Positions 35,633 to 47,100 of a stretch of DNA of 64,000 nucleotides are shown piece after piece (position 1 is the stretch's first letter; each line of letters starts with the position of its first letter). Position numbers and translations under genes: made by a program. Source of the stretch: Hepsetus odoe. Taxonomy: Eukaryota; Chordata; Actinopteri; Characiformes; Hepsetidae. The notes under the pieces are model-generated. The model had not been told where the DNA came from and made no database searches. It saw only the letters and a program-made list of their open reading frames with translations. The stretch lies in assembly GCA_017165825.1 (NCBI GenBank), contig CM029369.1, forward strand, positions 17,389,902-17,453,901, in the 5' to 3' direction.

Positions 35633-37139
35633 AAAACTTGTTGTGTGCTAAAATGTATTAATCACTGTAATACCAATGGAAAGCTTTTACCAGTTTCCTT
35701 TTTAAATTCAGGTGGAGATTTTGTTTGGCCAGGTAGGGTTTTAAATGACCTTTTTTCTGTCCAGTCACCCTGAAATACAGCTTAATAAAAATGCAGCACA
35801 AGACTGAAACCTTCACCATGAATGGGCAGAGCTAAACTGTTATTGGTTAAAAAAGATTTGGTGACGTCAAACAAAAATTTGAAATGTGTTGGAAAATCTT
35901 AGTTTCTACATATATAGGCTGTATGGGTGGTTTGGGTGGGAATTCTGTTTGGCATTTTTACTTCCAAAAAAATGGAACATATGTGGACTTTAATACTTTG
36001 GAAGGTATTGCAAGTTACAAAATACAGCATTATAATCTAAGCTGTAGCCCTAATCTAAACTGACATTGTGCTTTTCGATGTACGATAAAACAACTATAGT
36101 TTGAAAATTGAATTTTTATATAAATATGTTATGGATCAAATGGTTTTATCAACTCATCACACATACAGTATAACCAATAGCTGAAACTGTAACCCAGTGC
36201 AATCAGGTATCCTTATTATAGTAAAGACATTTTTTTTTATAAAATCTCACATATGCTCAATTATTCAATGAGTAAATGTTGAATTGTGAGGACAAATAAA
36301 GTACTGCAGTCACTCTGATCCTAACCCTGATGAGAAAGCAATACTTTTTTTGAAGCATTACAAAAGTAGATTTCACAGTGTGTGGATGAGTAAACCAAGA
36401 ATTCATTGTCCTTTTGATTCCTTGTTTGCTTTCTGTAGTGTTTTTTTTTTTTTTACTTCAGGCACATAAATATCTAGTTAGCCTTCAGTGTTTCTAAAAC
36501 AAGCTGGCAATCACAGATGCAATTGGAACTGATTTGATAGCCTTAAGCATTTCAAAGTTTGACCTAGAGGTCTGATATGCCAGATCACCAGTCAATTTGG
36601 GCCATAAATAAATACTGGTATGTCAGATTAGCTTAATCACCCATTCCATAGCCGTCAGTATTATATACATATTAACACCACACACCTCTTTGTTTGAATT
36701 ACAGATAAACATTTTTGACATTTGCTCAGGAGATATTAACGGTTAATTCTCTATTAAGCAACTCGACTAACAGCACAGAAAATCTATTTTTAAGCTTCAG
36801 TTTTAATAATAAATGTGAATGCTTTTCCAAATGGATCACCAAATTTGGTTGTAAATTTGGAGCACATTTTTGCACCAATCAAAAAACATAAAAATGACAT
36901 TGCAACAAAGATTTAAATATTATTCTTTACTAAATGTAAAGGGAACCTTGGATTTAATGGCTGAGACAGAAATAGAGCTATTTGGTAACAAATATTCAAA
37001 ATGGATTTGAGAAACAAAAGACTGATAGTTGTAAGATGTGTCTCATCCTAGCAGAAGTGTCAATTTTTGTCTATTAGGTGCCATGAGATTTTCATTCGTT
37101 CAGTCATTCATTCCTTCATTCAGTATCACAATCATTTCC

Positions 37140-37442
37140 TGACTAGACTCATGGATGGTACTGGAGAATATCTTGCTGGAAAACAACCAGCCAAGATAAC
37201 CAGTCCATCGCAGAGCAGACACCCAGAAAATCACACTCTTACAGTCTCACCTAGTGAGCAATTTAGCTTCTCCAAGTCACCTGACACAAATGTCTGGACT
37301 GTGGGAAGAAGCATGCAATTATCCACTCAGTCAGGGGGAGAACATGCAAACTCTACTCAAAAAGGACCCAGGCCACCCTGAAAATCAAACCTAGGATGCA
37401 CTCTTATGTGACAGAACTATCCACTGCACCACTAAGCAGCCC
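37140..37442. repeat. Dispersed repeat, 'GGACTGTGGGA' type
   Basis: Contains CCAGTCCATCGCAGAGCAGA, CTGGACTGTGGGAAGAAGCA, GGGGGAGAACATGCAAACTC and a CACTGCACCACTAAGCAGCC end. Related copy at 40040-40330. Common fish repeat whose class I cannot name with certainty. Confidence 0.65.
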
Positions 37443-37539
37443 AACGCCAAATTTTAAATTATAATTATATTAATTTACTTTAAAAGCACTTTAGCTTACT
37501 TGAAAAGCTTGAAAAGTGAGGTGGCCAGATAAACAATGT

Positions 37540-39126
37540 TCAATTCAATTCAATTCAATTCAATTGAATTTATTCTTGTATAGCGCCTTTTACAACAAAG
37601 ATGCCCCAAGGCACTTTACATTGATGGTCGATGATGGAACAGGTTACAGTAATAGATGTTTAAGATGTTTAAGCCGGACGACTACGGAGGAGAGGAACCA
37701 AAAACTCCACTATGTGGAGAAAAAAACCTCTGAGGGTCCAAGGTCAACCGGCTACCCAACCCCCTTGGGTATACTAACAGTACAGAGTTAGTTTGGTTTT
37801 AAACTCCAGGATCAGTGAGGAGTCCCAAGTTGCTTCCAGGTACCAATGAGCCGCCAGGGTCCCTTGGCGCATCAGATGCATCACACAGAGCAGATGGTAG
37901 CTCGGCATTGGACTCAGGTGATGACCACAACGGGCCCCCCCGGACATGTGGGGAGAGAAATGGAATGAGGGGGTCAGTAATGAGCAGGATCCAGTAGATC
38001 CAGTGCGATGGCATGTACAGCAGCACCAGCGACATTACTAGTGGTGCACTATGGTGATTGGTGCGGGTAAGCTAAACTAAAGTAGTAAGTCTTCAGCCGT
38101 GATTTAAAGACTGAGACTGAATCGGCATCCCGTACAGAAGCAGGCAAGCTGTTCCACAATCTAGGGGCCCTGTAACTGAAAGCTCGTGCTCCTATACATT
38201 TATTTATGCGAGGGACAATTAGGAGATCTTTATTCTGGGATCTAAGTGGGCGGTTAGGTGTATAGGTATTAAGCAGTTCGGTTAGGTATATTGGGGCAAG
38301 ACCTTTAAGTGCCTTGTAGGTTAAGAGGAGGACCTTGAAGTCAGCCCTGTACCTAACAGGAAGCCAGTGAAGCGAGGAGAGTATGGGAGTTATGTGGTCG
38401 TACTTCCTGCTCCTGCTAACAATCCTAGCGGCTGTGTTCTGAATGCGCTGTAGGGTGCTTAATGTGCCCTGAGAGCTTCCAGAAAGTAGGGCATTACAGT
38501 AATCTAATCTACTGTATACAAATGCATGTACTACTTTCGCCATGTCTTCCATTGACAGAAAGCACCGTAGTTTGGCAATGTTCCGAAGGTGCAGGAAGCA
38601 TGTCTTCGCAACTGCATTAACATGGGGATTAAATGAAAGATTTGAATCGAAAATAACACCAAGGTTATGTGCCAGAGTACTAACTGAAAACTTCAACCCT
38701 GCATCCCGGATATGCGTAATGAAGTTGGCCCTGTCTACATCGCTACTACAAAACAAGAGCAGCTCAGTTTTTTCGGGGTTTAGTGAGAGGAAGTTGTTAT
38801 TCATCCAATCCCTAATATCACTGAGGCAGCTAATTAAAGTGCCGGTTGATGCTTTATCACATGATTTAAAAGATAAGTATAGCTGAGTGTCATCAGCGTA
38901 AGAGTGGTAACTAACATTATGCTTCCGTATAATAGTGCTTAGTGGGAGCATGTAGAGGGAGAAAAGCACTGGGCCCAACACCGACCCTTGTGGGACTCCA
39001 TAGTTAACTAGTGACATAGGTGAGGGGGTGCCATAATCATCCATTTGGATGAAATAGTAACGGTTTGTGAGATAGGAGTTGAACCATTTAAGGGCTGTTC
39101 CGGTAATGCCGACAGTGGAGTGAAGC
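37540..39126 (-). mobile_element. 5'-truncated L2/Rex-like LINE with (TTGAA)n tail
   Basis: Minus-strand element. Its 3' end at 37540-37620 has a GGCGCTATACAAGAATAAAT-type end followed by about five TTGAA units, as is usual for this LINE group. It contains a long reverse-transcriptase frame (38049-39126) and a 3' UTR of about 0.5 kb. The 5' edge near 39126 cuts into the RT domain. No target duplication was found. Confidence 0.85.
38049..39126 (-). CDS. LINE ORF2 C-terminal half: reverse transcriptase (partial)
   Basis: Open for about 359 codons without a stop (an ATG inside it at 39044 gives 331 residues). Conserved pieces, counted from that ATG, are YGVPQGSVLGPVLF at about residues 15-28 (RT motif region B), SYADDTQLY at about 48-56 (catalytic ADD), WMNNNFLSLNPEKTELLLF at about 80-98, then the thumb region LQRIQNTAARIV and SLHWLPVRYRADFK. 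The reading frame ends LKTYYFSLAYPHQSP and a stop. The endonuclease and N-terminal RT are lost by 5' truncation, so it cannot move on its own. Lack of stops suggests a fairly recent insertion. L2/Rex1 placement is from memory of the family. Confidence 0.85.
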
Positions 39127-39229
39127 CTATTTACTATTTACAATGTGTGCTACGTTCTATGTAATTTAACATATTTAGATGCAAATACCAGGAAATAAAA
39201 AAAATATCTTCAGTTCTCAAACCCAGATA

Positions 39230-39540
39230 TTAGTGCATTGCAAAAACAAATGAAATGGCCTTGCTCTTCCAATACTTTTGGAGGGGACTATTGATCACAA
39301 TCTCCATTTTTTGAAATGGCATGATGAACTGTTGAGTCTAGACAAGATATGGGAGGTCAAAAAAAAGAAATCTCTGAAGGAAAATAAAAGAAATGCATTT
39401 CACTAAAAACAATCTACACCACCATTAAGCATGAGGGTGAATCGAATAATCTTTGGGGTTGTGTGGCACTCAGTGGCACAGGAAATATGAGGATGGAAGG
39501 AAGAACTGTGTATCAGAACCTTGATATACTATTTACTTTG
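39230..39540 (+). mobile_element. Tc1-like transposon fragment
   Basis: TCCAATACTTTTGGAGGGGA near 39269 resembles a transposon end. The plus strand at 39428-39526 translates to KHEGESNNLWGCVALSGTGN, the G-rich strand between the catalytic aspartates of Tc1/mariner transposases. Order is scrambled and no frame is open; possibly broken by the neighbouring LINE. Confidence 0.55.
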
Positions 39541-39839
39541 AACTCCAATAGTATATATTAAATAGTTTTAAGAATATGCAATTAGATCAATTTGAAAAAT
39601 TATTTGTATAGACGATCAGAAGTGCTCTGTTCTGGAAAAAAGAATAAAAACAATCACAGTAGGTTATTAGCGGGCTACAAAAATATGTTTGTAGACCATG
39701 ATTTCAGCCATAGAAGGTTATTGTTAAAATTCCTGACTTATGTATGACATAATTCATGTTTTTTTGTTTTTTTTTTACAGGATTCAATTCTCCAAATGTT
39801 CCACTAACTAAATCATCCCTTTACTGGGTTTATTGTAAT

Positions 39840-39935
39840 ATTGTAGTACTGGGATACCCAGCTGTGATCCTGGAGAACTGGTATCCAACACAGTTTGAAA
39901 ATACACTTTCTTAAACACACTCTCTCATCCTAGCT
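39840..39935. repeat. hAT MITE remnant (tentative)
   Basis: Sequence GATCCTGGAGAACTGGTATC followed by AAACACACTCTCTCATCCTA resembles the interior of fish hAT MITEs of the type at 13255-13427. No clear ends. Confidence 0.3.
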
Positions 39936-40039
39936 ATTAGGTGAGTATAGGTGAGCTGTGTGCAGTTACATTATAGCAATACTCCCTGGAGATCAATGAA
40001 TATATTATGGGCATTCATTACCTCAGACATCATTAATCA

Positions 40040-40330
40040 ATATTACTCGCTCACACATCTTCATAGCTGCTTCCCCAAATTAGGGTTGCTAGGCAAATCA
40101 CCCTGGACAGGTTGCCAGTCCATCGCAGGAAACACTCTCACAACTTTTAGCATCTCCAGTCCACCTGATTTGCATGTCTTTGGACTGTGGGAGGAAACCG
40201 GAACAAACATAGGGAGAACATTCAAACTCCACACAGAAGGGACCAGGACCGCCCCAGAAAGGAACTGAACCCAGGACCTTCTCGCTGGGAGGTTAAAAAG
40301 CACTACACACTGCACCATCAAAAATTCATT
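40040..40330. repeat. Dispersed repeat, 'GGACTGTGGGA' type
   Basis: Has ACCCTGGACAGGTTGCCAGT, CTTTGGACTGTGGGAGGAAA, AACTCCACACAGAAGGGACC and a CACTACACACTGCACCATC end. Same family as 37140-37442, and its start resembles the GACCTGTCC repeat at 32894. Confidence 0.65.
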
Positions 40331-41761
40331 CTTGAGAAAGGTCTTTGTGAAGTATGTGAAGATGCTGTAGAAACATGCCCTTTCAAACATCAGCAAAAAA
40401 GACCAACCACCATTGAATCAAGATTGATTGGTGTGAACAATTTTGTGATCGCTCTTTAGATGTCATCTGGATACAAGATCAATTAAAAGTCAAATGGAGA
40501 CATCAATGGTTGGTGCTAAAGCATATGTAATTAAACTGATGTGAGTTAACATGTATTTATGGTTCCATGTACAGAATTTTTCAAGGGGGGTAAATACACA
40601 CTGAATACTGAGTAGAAGGCACAGGTCTGGTAAAGAAACCCCTTAACCTGTATTGTTGAAGTAGTCACCCTATATTAAAATGTATTATCCCAAATAAAAA
40701 CTATTAATTATTCGTCATTGATCAACCTTTTACAAGTTTTAATGATGATAGGAGGGGGGATAGTTGACCAGATTATTAAAGTTTAAGAACATGCAGCTAT
40801 CTTGATCATCCAGCCAAATTCAGCAACCAAACAAGAAGAACTTCAGTCAGGGAGCTAACCAAACTGAATAGCTGCTATAGCTTCAGCTTAGCTGTCAAAA
40901 ACCTTACATTAGGACATTATCACTCTGTGCTGTTTCACAATGACAAATAGTCACTTTCACTTCCTACTGATCTTCTGAAAGCAACAATCAGGGAGTGTTT
41001 CCATGATGCCTTCTCCCCTAGAGATCAGAGAAGGCTACTAACATTACTAATATGACGTCTAGCTGTGAAGTGAAGCAGACCAGACATATTTTACCACTGA
41101 TGGCCCATTCAGTTTGTGTGTAGAAAAAAGAGTCCCACAAGACAATAACTAATAATTAAAGATTTAGAGTTTGAAGCTGACAGCAGGAGCTCTCCAGGAG
41201 CTCTGTTTAAGTTTGCGTAAGTTGATGTAAATTCAGTCACTCCTGAGCCAAAACAAACAACAGCCTGCCCACAGAGTGCACAGGTTTAGGTTAAAAATTG
41301 TTACTTTGGCATGAATGATTGTCCTTGTGTTTTTAGTATGCCTTTATTCCTATCCTTCCATCTATCCACCAATCCATCCATCCATCCATCTGTTCTTCAT
41401 TTTAGCCACTAATCCTATTCAAAGAAGGAAAAGGATTTTGGTCATCAGTACTTCACAGGGCTTTCTAAGAGTAAGGTTCTGTGAACTGGATTGTTTTTAA
41501 ATGATGTCTTTGAGAAAACAGCACATAAAAATATACAAAATACACACTCTTAATGAAGATGAACATTCTGGTCTGATTCCATTTTGAACCTTTCAGCTTC
41601 AAGGTTCTTGATCTTCTTTCAGTGAAAATGAGCTGTGAGTGTTAAAGTACGTCCGAGCAGTAGGGAGGTAACACATTTGGGGTGTTTGATTCTTGATGCC
41701 GTTTTTGTGCTCCTCATTGATAAACCCATGTGCACAAGTCGAAGTCGTCCTTGGTCTTTCT

Positions 41762-41784
41762 TGACGTCATCGGCGGCTTTATAT
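41762..41784 (+). promoter_or_regulatory. tmtops: Candidate tmtops promoter: CRE and TATA-like box
   Basis: A perfect CRE palindrome TGACGTCA (41762-41769) is followed nine bases on by TTTATAT (41778-41784) in a locally GC- and CpG-richer stretch (41740-41830), about 450 bases upstream of the opsin ATG. The arrangement suits a CREB/ATF-responsive promoter with a start near 41810, but no transcript evidence is available. Confidence 0.5.
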
Positions 41785-42223
41785 TCGCCTCCTCGTTGTC
41801 TCGGATCGCGGCTCTGTGCTCGCCTCTCGTGTTCACTACAGCTTTGAGAGAGGAGGGAGGTGTGTGAAAAACCACTGCCAGTGAACTACAGGCAGGGCAG
41901 ATGTCGAGATGCAACAGATGAAAAGCCAACGATCAAAGGATCCAATAACTAGGAGATAATGGGGCTTGTTGAATAGAACTGACAGGGACTTTGATGGGAA
42001 GTATTTGAAATCGGTCTCAACAGGGAAGTTTCGTGAGATGATCAGAGCATGTCATTATTCGCTATATTCTCCTCACACTCTCCTGATTGTCATCACACTG
42101 CGGGGAAGGACTTTTACCTAAAAAGGGTCACTTTGCTACTTCTTGATTGGTGTCTCCTCATGCGCCTTTCCAGGGCTCTCTGAAGCCAGAGCGCAGGCGA
42201 GCAGCAGGGCCGGGGTGGTGCTG

Positions 42224-42599
42224 ATGAGAGAGATCATGATGTTCTCCCAGCCGCCTGATTTCAACTTCAGTCTCAACGGGAGCGAGGAGGCGCTCCTGGA
42301 CGAGGACTGGAGCGACTCTCCGGCGGGGACGCTGTCCAGCACGGGCTTCATAGCCCTTTCCGTCTTCTTGGGGCTCATCATGACCTTCGGCTTTCTGAAC
42401 AACTTTATCGTCCTGGTGCTCTTCTGCAAGTTCAAGACGCTGCGCACGCCGGTTAACATGCTGCTGCTGAACATCAGCGTGAGCGACATGCTGGTGTGCG
42501 TGTGCGGCACCACGCTCAGCTTCGCCTCCAGCCTCCGCGGCCGGTGGCTGCTGGGCAAGCAGGGCTGCATGTGGTACGGATTCATCAACTCCTGCTTCG
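42224..42599 (+). CDS. tmtops: tmtops coding exon 1 (N-terminus to TM3)
   Basis: Encodes residues 1-125 and the first base of Gly126: extracellular tail, TM1, TM2 (LLLNISVSDMLVCVCG) and most of TM3. GC-rich compared with flanks. Donor GTGAGT at 42600. Frame is open upstream without an ATG before 42224. Confidence 0.93.
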
Positions 42600-45500
42600 G
42601 TGAGTACCTTCATGTGGCCCAATCTCAATTAACTGTCACTTGGACTGGCAAAACCAGATGGCACCTTGTGTGAGGATGGAGAGTTGTGCACCTTGTGGCT
42701 GAAAGCAATCAAATCCTCACATCTCCTGCAGGTGAAAGTGAAAGTACATGCCCAAAAAGATTTCTGCAAACCATGCATTAATATAGTCTGTCTCCCCTTT
42801 GGGGCAGTAGCAGCATAGGAAGGGTTTTAAGGCAGTGGTGGCCAAATGGTTGAGGACATCAAGATCAGAAGGACCGGTAAGGTACCCTTGAGCAAAATAT
42901 CAATTCCCCAACACTGCTCCCCAGACACTGTATGTACTTCACTAGAGTGGATGGATTAAATACAGAGAAAGCATTTGTGCAGTGGTGTGTCTGTCTGTCC
43001 ACGAAAGCCCTGAAAGCCTTACTAAGCGACTGTTGCATTAAAGTGGAAGGAGACTCTCTATTAAACCCTTGATGGCAGAAGAAATTCTGGGTGAACAAAT
43101 GTCTGCAAACTTAGGAGTTTCAATACCGTATTAGCTGACAGCGCTAGGACATGCTGACCTATGCTTTATGTACAGCTCCACCATAGGGTCTCATTCAGTC
43201 GGCTGTGCTTTTCTATGAAGATTTTCTAAAAAGAAAACCTGTGGCAGCATCGGGCATGCCTCAAAGCTGTTGAATTAGTCCAAGCTTCACTAGAGACTTA
43301 TTAGAGAATAATTGCTATTATGTGCTTTGGAGCTGATAAAGGTTTACAACACTAGTTGCAGAGGTTGTAATTACACTTTGGGTTAGACAAAGACATCCAG
43401 CTTATAAATGGTAGGTCAGTATTTCTTTTACACACACAAACACTCCTGTGCACTGCAAACACAACTGGTGTGAAGTTAGGAAAGACCAAAACCCTAAAAG
43501 CAAAGGGGCACTTGAATTATTACTCTTAAGGTTAATAATATGTCTACTGCTTGATGGTCGGACTGCAGTCTTTCAATGGTCTTGATTTAAAGGTTAATTA
43601 TCCTGAAGGATCATTTACTAAAAACGTTATATTATGTGATTGTAGTAATATTTCGAGATTAAAGTTTATTGATTTAAGGTGGTGAAAGAAAGGCCACAAA
43701 TCCTTTCAGGGCCTCATGGTCTATTTCACAAATCCGCCTAAAATCACCTAGCTGGTCACCCTTACTAAACCCATTGAAAGCCGCTGCAGGAGAAATTCAT
43801 TTTAGAACAAAGCTTTATTCAGGACTTAAACTGCACTGAAAGTGAGCCAGCTTTAAGTTTATCACAATTTTATGTGAACATGACTTGAATCATTGAGTTG
43901 AGAGTGTACATTCTATCTGAAATGGACTTGAGCTGACCCTTTGCCACCCACTGTGCTGTAAACACACTGAAAGGATACAACTGGTTAAATTACAAGCCAG
44001 TTAAACCTCAGTAAGAGCCATCTTTAGATCATGAGAACTTAATGCTTTGCAATAACAGGCCAAATATTATAAGTCCAGATGAGCTTTCTAAAATGTAATG
44101 TCCTCATGCCATCTGGAACTGCTTATTTACAGCAAGATGGTAGCCTTCACTGAATGAAAACTATGTCTTTATATTCTTTATACAGCATATTATTTTGACC
44201 AAACAAATGAAAAATAAGCATGTTTCTGTTGCTCTGAACTGCATTTTCCTGAACTGACTTGCCATGCATCCGTTTTCTCTATGTTCTTACAATACACAAG
44301 ATTAGGAATAGTTTGAAGGTGATGAATGCAGAGAGAGGGAATAAAGTAAGTATAGAAACAAAAGCAGGGGGAAACGCAGGGTAAAAAAAATGCTTTACCA
44401 AATGTGAATATTGAACCAGATCTAATCCTTCACACATACAGGATGTGAATAATACGGATTCCTCGGTTTTATTCAAGCATTTTATGTTCTAGTATTAGAT
44501 TGCCCGCATATATGGGAGGGTTTGTCCTAGAGAGAAAGAGACAGATCTAACAGTGAGGGGAATTAATGTTACATTTGTTTGTTGCTTGTACATCTGCTGG
44601 CATCATGCGCATGTGACAGATCATTTTGCCTTATGTGAATGAGTCAATATCAACGCATCAAGATTTAAAAATATCTGGAGACAGCTGTGGATTAACATAC
44701 CAATTATTTTGAGTGGTTTTTGGCTCAAAGCGCACAAACCAAAGCTAGTGGCTCAGATAATTATATTACATCCTGGTTAAAGTTGACTAATTATCTGAGC
44801 TGTATGTTTCATGTGATAATGCACAAACAAGATCTCCAAAAGCATCTTCCACAACATAGTGATGACCACAAAAAGCAATACTTATTACCCAGGTGATGGC
44901 ATTCTTTCAGCATGATATAAAGGTTTTTGTTCCCTTTCAATCAATAGAGTCCCAGTAGGGAAGCATGGCTTTTATTTTATACTGTAACATTCCACTAGAA
45001 TGGGTAAGCATGCTTCAGTCTGAGCTTTTATTCAGTGTCATTAGTGTTTCACTAGGTGCAGGAATAGCAGCAGTGAGTGAACGCTCCAATGGGGGATCAA
45101 ACAAATAGCAACAGTACAGGAGAAAGCTCTTATTAGCCTTGCTGTCAGGTCCACTTCAAGAAGAACACAAGATTTTACACCTATGCACAAACTGCTGTCT
45201 TTCTCGTTCTGTTTTCAGTTCAGTACTATTATGACTTTCAGATCTGACCTTTTGCAATCACAAACTGGAATATGCTGGACTCTGCTGTAAATATCTGGAC
45301 TCTGCTGTAAATGTTAATGTCAGTTTGGAAGGTTATCAACTGCAAATGCTTCCAAACCAATTCATTTCAGAGTACATGATAAATGGAGACATGACTTAAT
45401 CAACAACAAGAAGTCAGGCATTTGTGAGTAACAAAGAGGAGGTCTAAAAACTATCAATAACTCATTTATGATATCAAAATAACTTTTACTGCATATTTTC

Positions 45501-47056
45501 TGCAAAATAATATATAATATTCTGAATCTTTAAGAGTGCAATGTGTGTATATTGAGTAGTTTACGGTGGACTTTGGCATTCTGCCAGTCAACCACACTAC
45601 TGTACTGATTGCAGTCTGAGGGAAATGAAAAAAGAAATGTATGTTGTAGAGGTTTTTGACTATATGTAATATAATCCATAAAACAGGTCACAGGTAGGCT
45701 GTACGAATCTATTGTCTGTACTTGAGTTAGAATAACCCTTTGATGGTGCTTTTTTCCTTACAACAGCTAAAAGCAGGGAAATTAAAACTAATTCTAAAGA
45801 ATACATTTTAAAGGTATTTATCCTTCACAGTCCAGAGGTGGCATAGCATCCAATAGTGACCCAATATACTTCATTTCCTTTAATGGCCATCTTATTTATC
45901 TTATGGATTGCCCAAATGAAAGTGACTGTTTTTGTTATTGCGAGGTCACAGCACAGCACACAGTGAACCACAATGAAATCGGACCTCTGCATTAACCCAT
46001 GCAAACACCATGCAGCTATGAAAGCGCCCGGAGAGCAGTGACGGTACCTTGCTCAAGGGTACTTCAGGGCAACCTACTGGTAAGGGTTTTGAACCCACAA
46101 TCTTCCGATCCTGTGGCCAACTCCCTAACCACTAAGCCACCGCTGCCCCAAAATCAAAACAAGATTAAGTTTTTTTATTAAACAAAATAATATTCTTCAC
46201 ATTTGTGCATCTCACCCTCAGTGCCCTCCATAGTAAAAAAAAAGGTTTCACAAAAAAATGTGACTTATAGTTAAATAAGAGTAATAGAACAAGGGCAAGG
46301 AACAAACAGCAAGCATGCAGTAGGTAATGGCAGCAGCAAACCTCTAAGGCAGTGGGGCAATGAAACAAGGTTGCAGGATTAAGAAGAAATACTGGTTTAA
46401 AGATTGGTGTCTCCAAATATTGAGAAACCAATCTAAAAGAGAGCATCAGGGGACAAGATTGACTTCTTAGTTTCTTTGTCCTCATTCTGTCTTTCTTTTT
46501 TTTTTGCTCTGTTCCTCAGTGAAGCTACACTGATCAGCCACAACACTAAAGCCCCTCACAGTTTAAGTGAAAAACATTGATTATCTTGTTATACTAGAAC
46601 CTGTCAAGGGATGGGATATATTGGGCACCAAGTGAACAGTGAGTACTTGAGGCTATTGAGATGGGAGCAGGAAAAATAAGCAGGTTTAAGGATCTCATCA
46701 TCATTGACAAGGGGCAAATTGTGCAGTCTTGAAAACTGCAGAGCATCTCCAAAATGACATGTTTTTTGAAATTACCTAGAAAGGTGCTTCTAGGAAGGAC
46801 ATCTGAATGACCAGTCTTATAAACCACATTTAACATCTTTAACATCTTTAACTTTAACATCATATAGACAGCTGGGATGAGTGTGAGTTACTTAAAAGGG
46901 GGAATAGATGGCACCATGTTGCACAATCAGGAACTACTTACCTTAACATTGCAGACCAAGTCCGGTCTTTATTGCCACGAAATTCCCAAATGTCAGTTGC
47001 CTATTTCAGCATCAAAATGCACCCTCCCGTGCTGGAGAAACTGTTCAGAAATGTTT

Positions 47057-47100
<44 letters not shown>

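Larger units (their letters stand above)
24181..41600. other. Intergenic region between uxs1 and tmtops, repeat-rich, no host gene seen
   Basis: 17 kb in which every long reading frame can be traced to repeats or looks like chance. Contents are listed separately (24600-24850, 25848-25920, 27125-29070, 29193-30596, 31821-33044, 33432-33520, 34830-35520, 35552-35632, 37140-37442, 37540-39126, 39230-39540, 40040-40330). The remaining sequence is AT-rich and unrecognised. Confidence 0.6.

Noticed and set aside
37067..37381. 104-residue plus-strand frame as a host gene
   Set aside because: It lies in the dispersed GGACTGTGGGA repeat shared with 40040-40330.
42143..42223. Longer opsin N-terminus from a TTG at 42143
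   Set aside because: A TTG start is not used in vertebrate opsin genes, and the first in-frame ATG is at 42224; the extension is simply open 5' UTR.
42158..42628. Minus-strand frames over opsin exon 1 (about 150 residues)
   Set aside because: They mirror the GC-rich opsin exon, have low-complexity composition and match nothing recognised.
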